Source of the DNA: Owenweeksia sp964619125
GTDB taxonomy: Bacteria > Bacteroidota > Bacteroidia > Flavobacteriales > Schleiferiaceae
Assembly: GCA_964619125.1 (NCBI GenBank)
Contig: CAZUCA010000021.1
Span: 1-49,409, forward strand
Direction of reading: 5' to 3'
DNA: 49,409 bases
The position numbers were made by a program, and so were the translations under genes. Below the pieces are notes generated by a model. It was not told the DNA's origin. It ran no database searches and saw only the letters and a program-made list of their open reading frames with translations. This document shows, in pieces, positions 38,479 through 47,080 of this stretch (the first letter of the stretch is position 1; every line of letters starts with the position of its first letter).

Positions 38479-39505
38479 AAACCAGGCTGAGCCTCAGCTT
38501 TATGTGGCGCTCCAAAATGTCGCCCATATTCAGGCAGTGCTTGAACTCGGCGTCTTTGTGGAATTTTGCCAGTTCGCTTCTCAGCTGTCTGATATTTTTG
38601 GTAGTGCTGATCTGATCCCGTTTCTGAATTTCGATAAGCTCCCGCAACTGGCCCTGGACCAGGTTATAGCGCTTCCTTAGCAATGATTGCTCTTCGTTTA
38701 CGTATTGCGCTGCCGTTTCCAGTGACATATTATCCTGAGTAAGCTGTACGTAGGGAAGGTTTTCAGGATAAAACTGGGGCAGGTATATCCGGTGTCGGCC
38801 TTCATAGCAGTGCTGGTCAAAATCGATGCTGCGAATCCGGTATTGCTGATCATCGAAATCCTGGTTTACCACTACCACAAAATTATAGGCTCGCATATCG
38901 CCTAAAAGCTGCACAAAACAACGTTCGTTAAACTTTACAAACTCTTTTGATAGTCGCACCAGGTTGTGGTCCTCGCTAAACTGCTGCAAGCGCTCCATAA
39001 AATCATCGCCCGGTATGCCTACGCTGTGCTCTTCTACCAGGGTTTGTTTGTAGTAGATAAAGTTGATCTTATTAGGTGAGATCAGATGTTCGATTTCAAG
39101 GCCGTATATCCGGCTGGCATCAGCCTTTTTGATATAATAATAGTCGTAATTATCATTGACCAGGTTGCGTATTTTTATGCGAAAAGGCTGGGAATTACCG
39201 TACACACAAAAATCAATGCTGGCTACCCGTAAATAGTCAATATGACTGCCATCAGCCACCAGAACCTGATAAAGATCCACCAGATTGCGATTGATTTCAT
39301 CAGCTTCAGAGGGAGGATAAATTACAGTGTTCCACAAGGTTGCTTTACCCTCATTATCCAGCAATGGTACCTGCTCGCTAAACCGCCGTAAATCACTATA
39401 TTCAATAGGAATTTTAAAAAAGCGGGCATGGCGATGCAGATAGGCCTCCAGTTCCTGGTTTACTGGGTAAATCGGTTTCTTGTATTTAATTTTGTTCATG
39501 GTCAT
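38477..39505 (-). CDS. Conserved protein with kinase-like catalytic motifs
   Basis: The product of about 342 residues contains VQLLGDMRAYNFVVVV (about 198-213) and YRIRSIDFDQHC (about 222-233), spaced like the catalytic loop (Asp...Asn) and DFG/DFD metal-binding motif of protein-kinase-like phosphotransferases, with a Lys126 (YYYIKK) in a possible beta3 position. The C-terminal third is a charged helical coil (LRKRYNLVQGQLRELIEIQ). No P-loop glycine-rich motif is visible. Enzyme activity is inference. The frame begins at TTG 39517 but the ATG at 39505 (or 39499) is more likely. Divergent from the DUF6134 operon. Confidence 0.7.
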   Translation of the reverse strand: MTMNKIKYKKPIYPVNQELEAYLHRHARFFKIPIEYSDLRRFSEQVPLLDNEGKATLWNTVIYPPSEADEINRNLVDLYQVLVADGSHIDYLRVASIDFCVYGNSQPFRIKIRNLVNDNYDYYYIKKADASRIYGLEIEHLISPNKINFIYYKQTLVEEHSVGIPGDDFMERLQQFSEDHNLVRLSKEFVKFNERCFVQLLGDMRAYNFVVVVNQDFDDQQYRIRSIDFDQHCYEGRHRIYLPQFYPENLPYVQLTQDNMSLETAAQYVNEEQSLLRKRYNLVQGQLRELIEIQKRDQISTTKNIRQLRSELAKFHKDAEFKHCLNMGDILERHIKLRLSLV

Positions 39506-39560
39506 TAGGAAGTCCAAAAGGTGAGAAAGGTTTTCGGGAAAAGCAACTAGCCGTCATTAT

Positions 39561-40160
39561 ATGCAGCAGCTCATACTCATTATACTGATGTCACTGATGC
39601 CGCCTTCAGCCACCACTGAAGTCAGTAAGCGGTCAGAAAAGGGTGTTTTTGAGGTATACTACAAAGGTCAGCCGGCCGGTACTATTAACGCTACTAAAAC
39701 GGTGACCGGAAAGCAAGTCATTTTTGAAAACCAGAGCCTGGTCAATATCAGGATGCTGACCCGCCTGGAAGTAAAATATTATCAGAAGGCCGTATTTATA
39801 AATAATATTCTGCAGCAGGCTGAATACACCCTGTGGGTAAACGGCCATATTCATAAGCGCTCTGAAATCAAAAGGGCAGGTGACGGTTATCAAATGCTAC
39901 TGGGCAACGATGAAGAAACTATACATGGCGATATCCTCTATACTTCAGCCTGCCTGCTTATAGATGAACCCAGGGAGACTGCCCGGGTTTTTTCCGAATT
40001 ACAAGGGAACTATCATCAATTGGTTCAAACCAGGGCCCATGACTACAGCAAAAAGGCTCCCGATGGCAAGGTGAATCACTACCAATATCGCAATGGTCAG
40101 TTGCACTGGGCGGAGCTCGACGGTGGTTTGCTGACCTTTGAAGTAAAACGCCAGATTTAA
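39561..40160 (+). CDS. DUF6134-like secreted protein
   Basis: The 199-residue protein has a short signal-like N-terminus (MQQLILIILMSLM) and a beta-rich body (FEVYYKGQPAGTINATKTV, QQAEYTLWVNGHIHKRS, GEETIHGDILYTSA-type sequence) matching DUF6134 from memory. Function unknown. It leads a tight operon: gaps of 8, 10 and 1 bases separate it from the YjbQ, NTF2-like and GluQ-type genes. Confidence 0.75.
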   Translation: MQQLILIILMSLMPPSATTEVSKRSEKGVFEVYYKGQPAGTINATKTVTGKQVIFENQSLVNIRMLTRLEVKYYQKAVFINNILQQAEYTLWVNGHIHKRSEIKRAGDGYQMLLGNDEETIHGDILYTSACLLIDEPRETARVFSELQGNYHQLVQTRAHDYSKKAPDGKVNHYQYRNGQLHWAELDGGLLTFEVKRQI

Positions 40161-40168
40161 CAGATTTT

Positions 40169-40591
40169 ATGAGAATTTTTCAAAAGGAGATTAGCTTACC
40201 GGCCTATCCCAGGGGCTTTCACCTCATAACCGAAGCGGTGGAAGCAGCCGTACCCCAGTTGCGGGAAATTGAAATGGGCATTTGCCAGCTTTTTATTAAG
40301 CACACTTCCGCTTCCTTGTCACTCAATGAAAATGCCGATCCCACCGTGAGGCACGACTTTGAGGCCCATTTTAATGAGATGGTACCCGAAGATCAACCTT
40401 ATTACCGCCATACTTATGAAGGTAGTGACGATATGCCGGCCCATATTAAAGCTTCGCTACTGGGGAGTTCTGTGCAGTTGCCGCTAAGTAATGGCAGCTT
40501 TAACCTGGGCAGATGGCAGGGAATTTACCTTTGCGAGCACCGTAATGAGGCGGGCCCGCGTAAATTAGTAATTACCTTTTGGGGCAATTAA
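40169..40591 (+). CDS. yjbQ: YjbQ family (secondary thiamine-phosphate synthase-like) protein
   Basis: The 140-residue protein matches the UPF0047/YjbQ family: LFIKHTSASLSLNENADP (about 46-63), HFNEMVPEDQPYYRHTYEG, DDMPAHIKASLLGSS, and the final YLCEHRNEAGPRKLVITFWG. The clustered His residues are typical. In E. coli, YjbQ has weak thiamine-phosphate synthase activity, and the general role is uncertain. It is second in a four-gene operon. Confidence 0.92.
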   Translation: MRIFQKEISLPAYPRGFHLITEAVEAAVPQLREIEMGICQLFIKHTSASLSLNENADPTVRHDFEAHFNEMVPEDQPYYRHTYEGSDDMPAHIKASLLGSSVQLPLSNGSFNLGRWQGIYLCEHRNEAGPRKLVITFWGN

Positions 40592-40601
40592 AACTATCCT
40601 T

Positions 40602-41057
40602 ATGCGCCTGATTAGTATATTCGTGGCATTGCTTTTTTCACTGTTGGCAAGCGCTCAGACCGATAACGATACCCTGAGAGTAGAAAAGGAAATTGAGCAT
40701 TTCTTTGCCAGGCTGGCAGCCAAAGACACTGCTGCGCTACGACAGGCTTTTAGTCCGGAAGCCCGGCTGAACAGCATTTATTCGAGCAAGGGGCAAACCC
40801 AGAAAAATGACATCACCTTAGACGACTTTCTCCATGGCCTGGCAGGACTTGAAAATGCCCGGTTGGAAGAAAGAGTAGCGGAAGTGCAGGTGATGCTTGA
40901 TTACCCCATGGCAGTGGCCTGGGTTCCCTATAAATTCTACTTCAACGGCAACTTCAGCCACTGTGGTGTAAATGTGTTTTTGTTTCTCCATAAGCAGGAT
41001 GAGTGGCGGATAGAATCTATCACTGATACCCGCCGCAACGAAGATTGTAAATTCTGA
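40602..41057 (+). CDS. Secreted NTF2-like protein
   Basis: The 151-residue protein has a signal peptide (MRLISIFVALLFSLLASAQ, cleavage near 19) and an NTF2-like fold: N-terminal helix KEIEHFFARLAAKDT, then FSPEARLNSIYSSKG and the C-terminal strand GVNVFLFLHKQDEWRIES. It may bind a small ligand; the function is unknown. One base separates its stop from the GluQ-type gene. A second NTF2-like gene lies at 25398-25889. Confidence 0.8.
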   Translation: MRLISIFVALLFSLLASAQTDNDTLRVEKEIEHFFARLAAKDTAALRQAFSPEARLNSIYSSKGQTQKNDITLDDFLHGLAGLENARLEERVAEVQVMLDYPMAVAWVPYKFYFNGNFSHCGVNVFLFLHKQDEWRIESITDTRRNEDCKF

Positions 41058-41058
41058 T

Positions 41059-41964
41059 ATGGCCCGATTGCTGACGCGCTTTGCGCCCACACCCAGTGGC
41101 TATCTCCATTTTGGCAATGCCTACAGCATGGTGTTGACGGCTTTACTGGCGGCTGAGCAGGAAGCCGACATATTGCTGCGTATTGACGATCTCGACGAAG
41201 CCCGATACCGGCCGCGCTATGCCCGGCACATATTTAAAACCCTGCATTATCTTGGCCTCAGCTGGCAAGAGGGACCTGAAAATTTTGAGGATTTTGAAGC
41301 CAATTACCGCCAGCGTTACCGCCTTGACCTCTATCAGGATGCCCTGCAGCAGTTGCGGCGTGACGGATTGCTTTACGCCTGCCAATGTAGCCGGCGACAG
41401 GTGGCCAGTACCCTTTACCAGGGGGGCTATGCTCAAACCTGCAGGGAAGTTGGACTGGATATGGCTGCGGAAAAAATGCAGTGGCGCTTTAAAACACCCT
41501 TCGAGAGTGAGGGGCTGGCCGGTCTTTATCAGCCGCTACCGCCTCAATCTTTTCCGGCCGCTTTGCGCGATGTGGTGCTCCGTCGTAAAAACGGTTTACC
41601 GGCTTACCAGCTGGCCTCAGTAATTGATGATGAACATTTTGGGGTTGAGCTGGTGGTGCGGGGCCGGGATCTGCTGGACAGCAGCCTCGCCCAAATGAGC
41701 CTGGCCAGGGCCCTTGATTTACAGCACTATCCCCGGGCATCCTTTGTGCATCACCCCTTGATACGGGATGAGAGCGGCGAAAAATTATCGAAATCAGAAG
41801 GGGAGCGCAGCCTCTACCGTTTTATTGAAAGTGGTGGCGATCGCGCCCTGCTTTACCACAAAATTTCCGGCCTGCTGAAATTGCCAATTGCCACCAGCTT
41901 CGATGAGTTAAAGGAAAGCTGGTTGAAGCAATCACGGCAAAGGCGTAAAGCCAGTCTGCAGTAG
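41059..41964 (+). CDS. gluQ: Glutamyl-Q tRNA(Asp) synthetase-like enzyme
   Basis: The 301-residue protein is a truncated GluRS-like class I synthetase. It has the HIGH-type motif TPSGYLHFGN (11-20) and KMSKS-type KLSKS (242-246), with Cys108, Cys110 and Cys128 in LYACQCSRRQ and YAQTC forming a probable zinc site of the GluQ-RS family. It lacks the C-terminal anticodon-binding domain of full GluRS (about 500 residues). GluQ-RS glutamylates queuosine at the wobble base of tRNA(Asp). Its presence implies a queuosine pathway elsewhere in the genome. It is last in the operon. Confidence 0.9.
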   Translation: MARLLTRFAPTPSGYLHFGNAYSMVLTALLAAEQEADILLRIDDLDEARYRPRYARHIFKTLHYLGLSWQEGPENFEDFEANYRQRYRLDLYQDALQQLRRDGLLYACQCSRRQVASTLYQGGYAQTCREVGLDMAAEKMQWRFKTPFESEGLAGLYQPLPPQSFPAALRDVVLRRKNGLPAYQLASVIDDEHFGVELVVRGRDLLDSSLAQMSLARALDLQHYPRASFVHHPLIRDESGEKLSKSEGERSLYRFIESGGDRALLYHKISGLLKLPIATSFDELKESWLKQSRQRRKASLQ

Positions 41965-41982
41965 GGTGAGGGTAAGCTGATT

Positions 41983-42591
41983 TTACTTGCGCTTTATGGA
42001 GGTAAGCCATGAACCAATACCGCGGCGCCGGGGAATATCAGTGCTGAAGCCGGTCTCACTTGCTTTTTTTACCGACTCAATGGTGTAGAAAGAATTGGGA
42101 TGCCAGCGGTGCATTTCTTCAAGGAAGCCCGGCAGGCGATCGCGTTTGATCACCGTGAAAAGCACCTGCCCGTCACCGGAGGAGGTTTCGCCATCAAGAA
42201 TGGTAAAGCGAAAGTGTTCTTTGCGCATATAGCGGGTGAGCTCCTTAAACTCCTTGGTGGAAATTACCCTGATTACCAACTTGCCTACCGCCAGTTTTTC
42301 TTCTATCAGCATGCCGGTAAAAATGCCCATGGCAAAGCCTGCTGCATAAGCCAGGTAGGAAAGCCAGTTGTCGAGTTGCTGAAAAATCTGGCCTATTGCC
42401 AGTAACCAGATCAGTGATTCAAAAAAACCGAGCAGGGTGGAGATTAGCTTTTTGCCATTGAGCACAAAGATAATCCTGACGGTATTCATGGATACATCGG
42501 CAATGCGTGCCAGAAAGATTAACAACGGCAGAATCAGGTAATTAAAGAGTTCGTCACTCACCCCGAATGTCTCATGGAAGAACTCGTTCAT
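41983..42591 (-). CDS. UPF0316/DUF2179-like membrane protein
   Basis: The product of about 202 residues has three hydrophobic helices (residues about 18-96) followed by a soluble C-terminal domain with VIRVISTKEFKELTRYMRK and GDGQVLFTVIKRDRLPGF, the DUF5698 plus DUF2179 arrangement of the YebE/UPF0316 group. The role of this family is unknown. The ATG at 42591 (MNEFFHETF) is preferred to a GTG at 42609. It is divergent from the CBS gene. Confidence 0.85.
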   Translation of the reverse strand: MNEFFHETFGVSDELFNYLILPLLIFLARIADVSMNTVRIIFVLNGKKLISTLLGFFESLIWLLAIGQIFQQLDNWLSYLAYAAGFAMGIFTGMLIEEKLAVGKLVIRVISTKEFKELTRYMRKEHFRFTILDGETSSGDGQVLFTVIKRDRLPGFLEEMHRWHPNSFYTIESVKKASETGFSTDIPRRRGIGSWLTSIKRK

Positions 42592-42706
42592 AGCAAAGGA
42601 GTTTTTCACTTATCGCATCTGGCCCCAAAAGGTTTTGAGAAGAGGCCCTTTATGAACTGACGGATAATTTGGTTACCTTATCTGGATAAAATATAAAAGC
42701 AGGCTT

Positions 42707-43159
42707 ATGGTAAGTTTTCACGGAGTTAGACAACAGGTCAGTAAGGAACTTCAACGGGTAGAGGTAAAGGATGTGATGACCAAAAAGGTGCAGACTTTTC
42801 ACCCTGATCAAAGTTTGGGTGATGTGGTAAAAACTTTGCTGGAGAAAAAGATCTCAGGAGGTCCGGTATGCGATGATCAAAAAAACCTGGTGGGCATAAT
42901 TTCTGAAGGTGACTGCCTTAAACAGGTAGTGCGTGGCAAGTATCTGAATATGCCGCAGGCCACCCCAAAGGTCAGCGATGCTATGGTGAGAGACGTAAAA
43001 ACCATGCCTCCCAATCTAAGTGTCCTGGAAGCGGCTAATATGTTCCTGGAACTCAAGTTGCGCCGTTTTCCCGTGATGGAGAATGGTAAATTGCTGGGGC
43101 AGGTGAGCCAGCGCGATATTATGCAGGCCGTGATAGCCCTGAAAGAAGAAACCTGGTAA
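42707..43159 (+). CDS. CBS-domain protein
   Basis: The 150-residue protein consists of two CBS domains: VKDVMTKKVQTFHPDQSL (about 18-35) and VSDAMVRDVKTMPPNLSV (about 86-103), each followed by the LVGIISEGD or LLGQVSQRDI ending. CBS pairs bind adenosine nucleotides and regulate partner proteins. As a stand-alone protein it may regulate a transporter or enzyme by energy state; the partner is unknown, although it precedes the potassium uptake operon by 162 bases. Confidence 0.9.
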   Translation: MVSFHGVRQQVSKELQRVEVKDVMTKKVQTFHPDQSLGDVVKTLLEKKISGGPVCDDQKNLVGIISEGDCLKQVVRGKYLNMPQATPKVSDAMVRDVKTMPPNLSVLEAANMFLELKLRRFPVMENGKLLGQVSQRDIMQAVIALKEETW

Positions 43160-43272
43160 ATTTTACTCCGTACGCCATTATTTTCTGCTTTTGTTACTAC
43201 GCCTTACCAGGGCGTCAAAAACATTTTTCCCCGGTAGGCACTTAGTTTAATTCAATTACAAAGGCCCGGTGT

Positions 43273-43293
43273 ATGTACTACAGATTAGTACAT
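43273..43293. promoter_or_regulatory. Palindromic operator candidate at the trkA promoter
   Basis: ATGTACTA (43273-43280) and TAGTACAT (43286-43293) form a perfect 8-bp inverted repeat around CAGAT. The right arm overlaps the -7 box TACATTTG at 43289-43296. A dimeric regulator bound here would block RNA polymerase. Confidence 0.5.
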
Positions 43294-43296
43294 TTG
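43289..43296 (+). promoter_or_regulatory. Bacteroidota -7 box for trkA-trkH
   Basis: TACATTTG exactly matches TAnnTTTG and lies 25 bases before the ATG at 43322. It overlaps the inverted repeat. No good -33 was found at the standard distance. Confidence 0.55.
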
Positions 43297-43321
43297 CCGA
43301 TTCTATTTTTGAAATAACTAT

Positions 43322-44662
43322 ATGGATATAGTGATAGCAGGCGCTGGCGCAGTAGGGATGCACCTTGCCCGCTGGCTGTCAGGTGAGTCACACGATATTA
43401 CCCTCATCGACAGCGACCAGGATCGTCTCAACAACGTTGATACCAGCATTGACCTTATCACCATAGCAGGTGATGTTACTGATTTTCAGGTACTCAAAAA
43501 GGCTAAGGTGGGATCGGCCAATCTCTTTATATCGGTTACTTCAAATGAAGGCGCTAATCTTACCTCGGCCATGTTTGCAAAAAAGATTGGCGCCCGTCAA
43601 ACCATCGCCAGGATCAGCAGTATGCAATACCTCACCGATAGCGGTACGGTAGATGTGCGCGAATTTGGTATTGATGAGCTTATTTCACCTGAATCCCTGG
43701 CTGCCCGTGAAGTGCGGCACCTTATAAAAACCAATGCGGCCAGCGAGTCGATAGAATTTGAAAATGGTAAAATCACCCTGCTCGGTCTCGACATTGAGGA
43801 AGACGCTGCGGTAGTGGGTAAAACCATCGCCGAGATAGCCTCTTCTGCCGCCGATCGCAACTATGTGATGGTAGCCATTAAAAGGGGAGAAGACACCCTT
43901 ATTCCCCAGGGTGATACGGTGATCGAGGCCGGCGACCACTTATTTGTTATCACCCACTCAGAGGGGATCGAAGAAGTACTCTCGGTGACGGGAAAACGCA
44001 AAATCGAGATCAGGAATATCATGATTATGGGCGGCAGCCGTACCGGCCGACTGCTGGCCAAAAAGCTTAGCCGCGACTACCATGTAAAACTTATCGAGAA
44101 GAAAACCGATAAATCAACCGAAATAGCCAGCGAGTTTTCGGATGTACTTACCCTTAATTTTGACGGCACCGATGTAGAAAAGCTCGAGGAAGAAGGTATT
44201 CAGAATATTGATGTGTTTGTGGCGGTTACCGGCAATTCCGAAACCAATATCCTTACTTCGCTGGTGGCAAAGCAACGCGGGGTTAAGAAAACCATCGCCA
44301 TGGTTGAAAATATCGATTACCTCTCCCTGTCACAAAGCATCGGCATTGATTCGCTGATCAACAAAAAACTGGCGGCCGCCAACTTCATTTACCGTTATAT
44401 CCGCCGTGGTGACTTTGTTACCCTCAGTACCATTCACGGGGTGGATGCTGAAGTGATGGAATTTCATGTTACAGAAAAAGGTAAGGTTACCAAAGTGCCC
44501 ATTAAAGATATTGGCTTGCCCGATGGTTCGCTGATCGGTGGTATTATCCGTGATCAACGGGGACTGATCCCTACCGGCGACAGTCAGATTCAGCCCGGCG
44601 ACCGCGTGGTGGTTTTTGCCAAGGGGCGTTGTGCTAAAAAAGTAACCCGATACTTCAGGTAA
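43322..44662 (+). CDS. trkA: Trk potassium uptake regulatory subunit TrkA
   Basis: The 446-residue cytoplasmic protein has two tandem RCK units. The first opens MDIVIAGAGAVGMHLARWL with the GAGAVG nucleotide-binding motif and acidic LIDSDQ; the second has IMIMGGSRTGRLLAKKL and LIEKKTD. Each is followed by a TrkA-C domain (the first ending VVGKTIAEIAS, the second GDRVVVFAKG). It binds NAD(H) or ATP and gates TrkH. It is followed by trkH after 4 bases. Confidence 0.95.
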   Translation: MDIVIAGAGAVGMHLARWLSGESHDITLIDSDQDRLNNVDTSIDLITIAGDVTDFQVLKKAKVGSANLFISVTSNEGANLTSAMFAKKIGARQTIARISSMQYLTDSGTVDVREFGIDELISPESLAAREVRHLIKTNAASESIEFENGKITLLGLDIEEDAAVVGKTIAEIASSAADRNYVMVAIKRGEDTLIPQGDTVIEAGDHLFVITHSEGIEEVLSVTGKRKIEIRNIMIMGGSRTGRLLAKKLSRDYHVKLIEKKTDKSTEIASEFSDVLTLNFDGTDVEKLEEEGIQNIDVFVAVTGNSETNILTSLVAKQRGVKKTIAMVENIDYLSLSQSIGIDSLINKKLAAANFIYRYIRRGDFVTLSTIHGVDAEVMEFHVTEKGKVTKVPIKDIGLPDGSLIGGIIRDQRGLIPTGDSQIQPGDRVVVFAKGRCAKKVTRYFR

Positions 44663-44666
44663 GCCT

Positions 44667-46124
44667 ATGCATCTCTTTAATTTTAAGATGATTGCCTCTC
44701 TTACGGGCACCTTGTTGATGATTGTTAGCCTGATGATGGCGCTGAGCATCGGCTTTTCCCTTTATTTTGATGAAAGCTGGATTCCGCTGGCGCTGGCCTC
44801 GGCCGTTACTTTCCTTTCGGGACTGGGTCTGCGCATGTTTGATCGCAACAATCCCAACCGCGATGTGCGCAAGCGTGATGGCTTTTTGATTGTTACCCTG
44901 GGCTGGATTTCCATGGCCTTGTTCGGGGCTTTGCCCTATATTTTCAGTGGTACGATTCCCAATTATGTGGATGCTTTTTTTGAAACGATCAGTGGTTTTA
45001 CCACCACCGGCGCCACCATCCTCACCGATATTGAAGCCATGCCTAAAGGGCTTCTTTTCTGGCGCAGTATGACGCACTGGCTGGGAGGGATGGGTATTAT
45101 CGTGCTAACGGTAGCAATTTTACCGCTGTTAGGAGTGGGAGGGATGCAGCTGTTTGTGGCAGAGGCACCCGGGGTGACGCCGGATAAGTTACACCCCAGA
45201 ATCACCGAAACGGCCAAACGCTTGTGGCTGATCTATTTTGCCCTCACCATCATCGAGACTGTTCTGCTGCACTTCGCCGGCATGAGCGTATATGATGCCA
45301 TCAACCACGCCATGGCCACTATGGCCACCGGTGGCTTTTCCACCAAAAATGCCAGTATCGCTGCTTTCAGCAACCCGGCCATTCACTATATCATCACCAT
45401 TTTTATGTTTCTGGCCGGGGTCAATTTTACCCTGCTGTTTCTGGGAGTTACCGGCCGCTTTAAGTCGGTTTTTAAGAATGAAGAATTCAAAACCTATGCC
45501 CTGATAACCCTGATAATTGGAGTGGTTATTAGCCTGGGGCTTTGGTACTTTACCGATGTTACGGGAGAAGAAGCCTTCCGTAGCGGGATTTTTCAAACCG
45601 TATCTATAATTACCACGACGGGCTTTATTACCGATAATTACCTGTTATGGCCCAACTTCTTCGCTTTTTTACTCTTTATTTTATTCTTCTCCGGAGGCTC
45701 TACTGGCAGTACCGCCGGGGGTATTAAGATAATGAGGCTTATCGTACTTATCAAAAACAGCTTCCTGGAGCTGAAAAGACAGGTGCATCCCAATGCCATT
45801 ATCCCGGTACGCTTCAATGGGCAGGCTGTTCCACAAGGCATAACCTATACGGTGGCTGCCTTTGTGCTGATTTACCTGATCAGCTTTTTTATCGGGGCCC
45901 TGGTGATGTCAGCCATCGGCCTTGATTTTATGTCGGCGATTGGTACCGTAGTAGCCACTCTGGGCAATGTTGGTCCGGGTATTGGCAGCGTGGGACCGGT
46001 AGATAACTTTGCCCATATCCCGATACTGGGTAAAGCCTTCCTGAGCTTTTTAATGCTGCTGGGCCGTTTGGAGATTTTTACTGTACTTATCCTGTTTACG
46101 CCCTACTTCTGGCAAAATCGCTAG
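44667..46124 (+). CDS. trkH: Trk potassium channel subunit TrkH
   Basis: The 485-residue membrane protein has about ten helices and the four selectivity-filter loops of the TrkH/KtrB superfamily: SGFTTTGATIL (in GFTTTG), TMATGGFSTKN, SIITTTGFITDNY and ATLGNVGPGIG. Together with TrkA it imports K+ driven by ATP or the ion gradient. It is four bases downstream of trkA and ends just before the convergent SDR stop, so the pair form a complete two-gene operon. Confidence 0.95.
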   Translation: MHLFNFKMIASLTGTLLMIVSLMMALSIGFSLYFDESWIPLALASAVTFLSGLGLRMFDRNNPNRDVRKRDGFLIVTLGWISMALFGALPYIFSGTIPNYVDAFFETISGFTTTGATILTDIEAMPKGLLFWRSMTHWLGGMGIIVLTVAILPLLGVGGMQLFVAEAPGVTPDKLHPRITETAKRLWLIYFALTIIETVLLHFAGMSVYDAINHAMATMATGGFSTKNASIAAFSNPAIHYIITIFMFLAGVNFTLLFLGVTGRFKSVFKNEEFKTYALITLIIGVVISLGLWYFTDVTGEEAFRSGIFQTVSIITTTGFITDNYLLWPNFFAFLLFILFFSGGSTGSTAGGIKIMRLIVLIKNSFLELKRQVHPNAIIPVRFNGQAVPQGITYTVAAFVLIYLISFFIGALVMSAIGLDFMSAIGTVVATLGNVGPGIGSVGPVDNFAHIPILGKAFLSFLMLLGRLEIFTVLILFTPYFWQNR

Positions 46125-46127
46125 CCC

Positions 46128-46919
46128 TTAATCCTTTTCATCCACTAAAAAGGACAAGCCCGCTTTGGAGAATCCGCCATCTACCGTAAGGTGGGCACCG
46201 CTCATATAGCTGGATACATCCATGGCCAGAAAGGCCGCTACCCGCGCTACTTCTTCAGGCTGACCTACCCGCCCCAGAGGGGTGGCCGACACGATTCGGG
46301 CCTTCTTTTTTTCATCTTTTAAGATCTGTTCGGCCAGAGGGGTAGCAATGTACCAGGGGTGAATGGCATTGCAGCGAATGTTGTCCTGGCCCCATTCCAC
46401 TGCCAGGAAGCGAGTGAGCTGATCGAGGGCACCCTTGCTCATATGGTAGGCGGCAGTGCTGGTTTGCACCACATTGTAGGAAGTGATCGATGAAATATTG
46501 ACGATGGAAGCCCCATTGGCTTTTCTCAGCCAATCGTGTAGTTTCTGGCTAAGTACAAAAGCCGATTCCACGTTAACGCGCATAATTTCCTGAAGATCGC
46601 TCAATTCAAAATCGAGCGTGGGCTTGCGGATATTCATACCCACGTTATTAACCAGCACCTCGAGCTGTGGCCATTTTTCCATAACCTTTTTTAATACCGC
46701 CAAACATCCATCAGCGGTACCGAGGTCAGCCACCACATAATGGCAGCGCTGATCTTTTTGTGCACTGGCAGCACTAATCTCCTTTAATTTATCCTCGCGG
46801 CGGGCAACAATGATGGTTTCCGCCCCCAGGGCGAGGAATTCCTCATTAATGGCTTTGCCGATACCGTCAGAAGCGCCGGTGATCAGCGCTTTTTTACCCT
46901 TTAAGTTCCAATCTGTCAT
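46128..46919 (-). CDS. SDR-family oxidoreductase (tropinone-reductase-like)
   Basis: The 263-residue protein has the cofactor motif TGASDGIG (about 14-21), NNVGMN, the catalytic Ser in VNISSITS, and Tyr/Lys in YHMSKGA (YxxxK). The C-terminal GAHLTVDGGFSKAG is typical of classical SDRs that reduce ketones, including tropinone-reductase-like members. The substrate is not readable. It ends three bases from the convergent trkH stop. Confidence 0.9.
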   Translation of the reverse strand: MTDWNLKGKKALITGASDGIGKAINEEFLALGAETIIVARREDKLKEISAASAQKDQRCHYVVADLGTADGCLAVLKKVMEKWPQLEVLVNNVGMNIRKPTLDFELSDLQEIMRVNVESAFVLSQKLHDWLRKANGASIVNISSITSYNVVQTSTAAYHMSKGALDQLTRFLAVEWGQDNIRCNAIHPWYIATPLAEQILKDEKKKARIVSATPLGRVGQPEEVARVAAFLAMDVSSYMSGAHLTVDGGFSKAGLSFLVDEKD

Positions 46920-47080
46920 AGCTGAAAATTAGTTTAGTTTAAGCGGTTAGGCGGCTAAATGTTTGCTCCACTGAGGTCTGGCCTGTTCCCGGGTCTATTT
47001 GCTAACCTTTTTGTGCGGGTTTAATGACAGGTAGTTAGTCGGTTTTTTCATTATTTTAACAAGACCAATACAATCTACCA

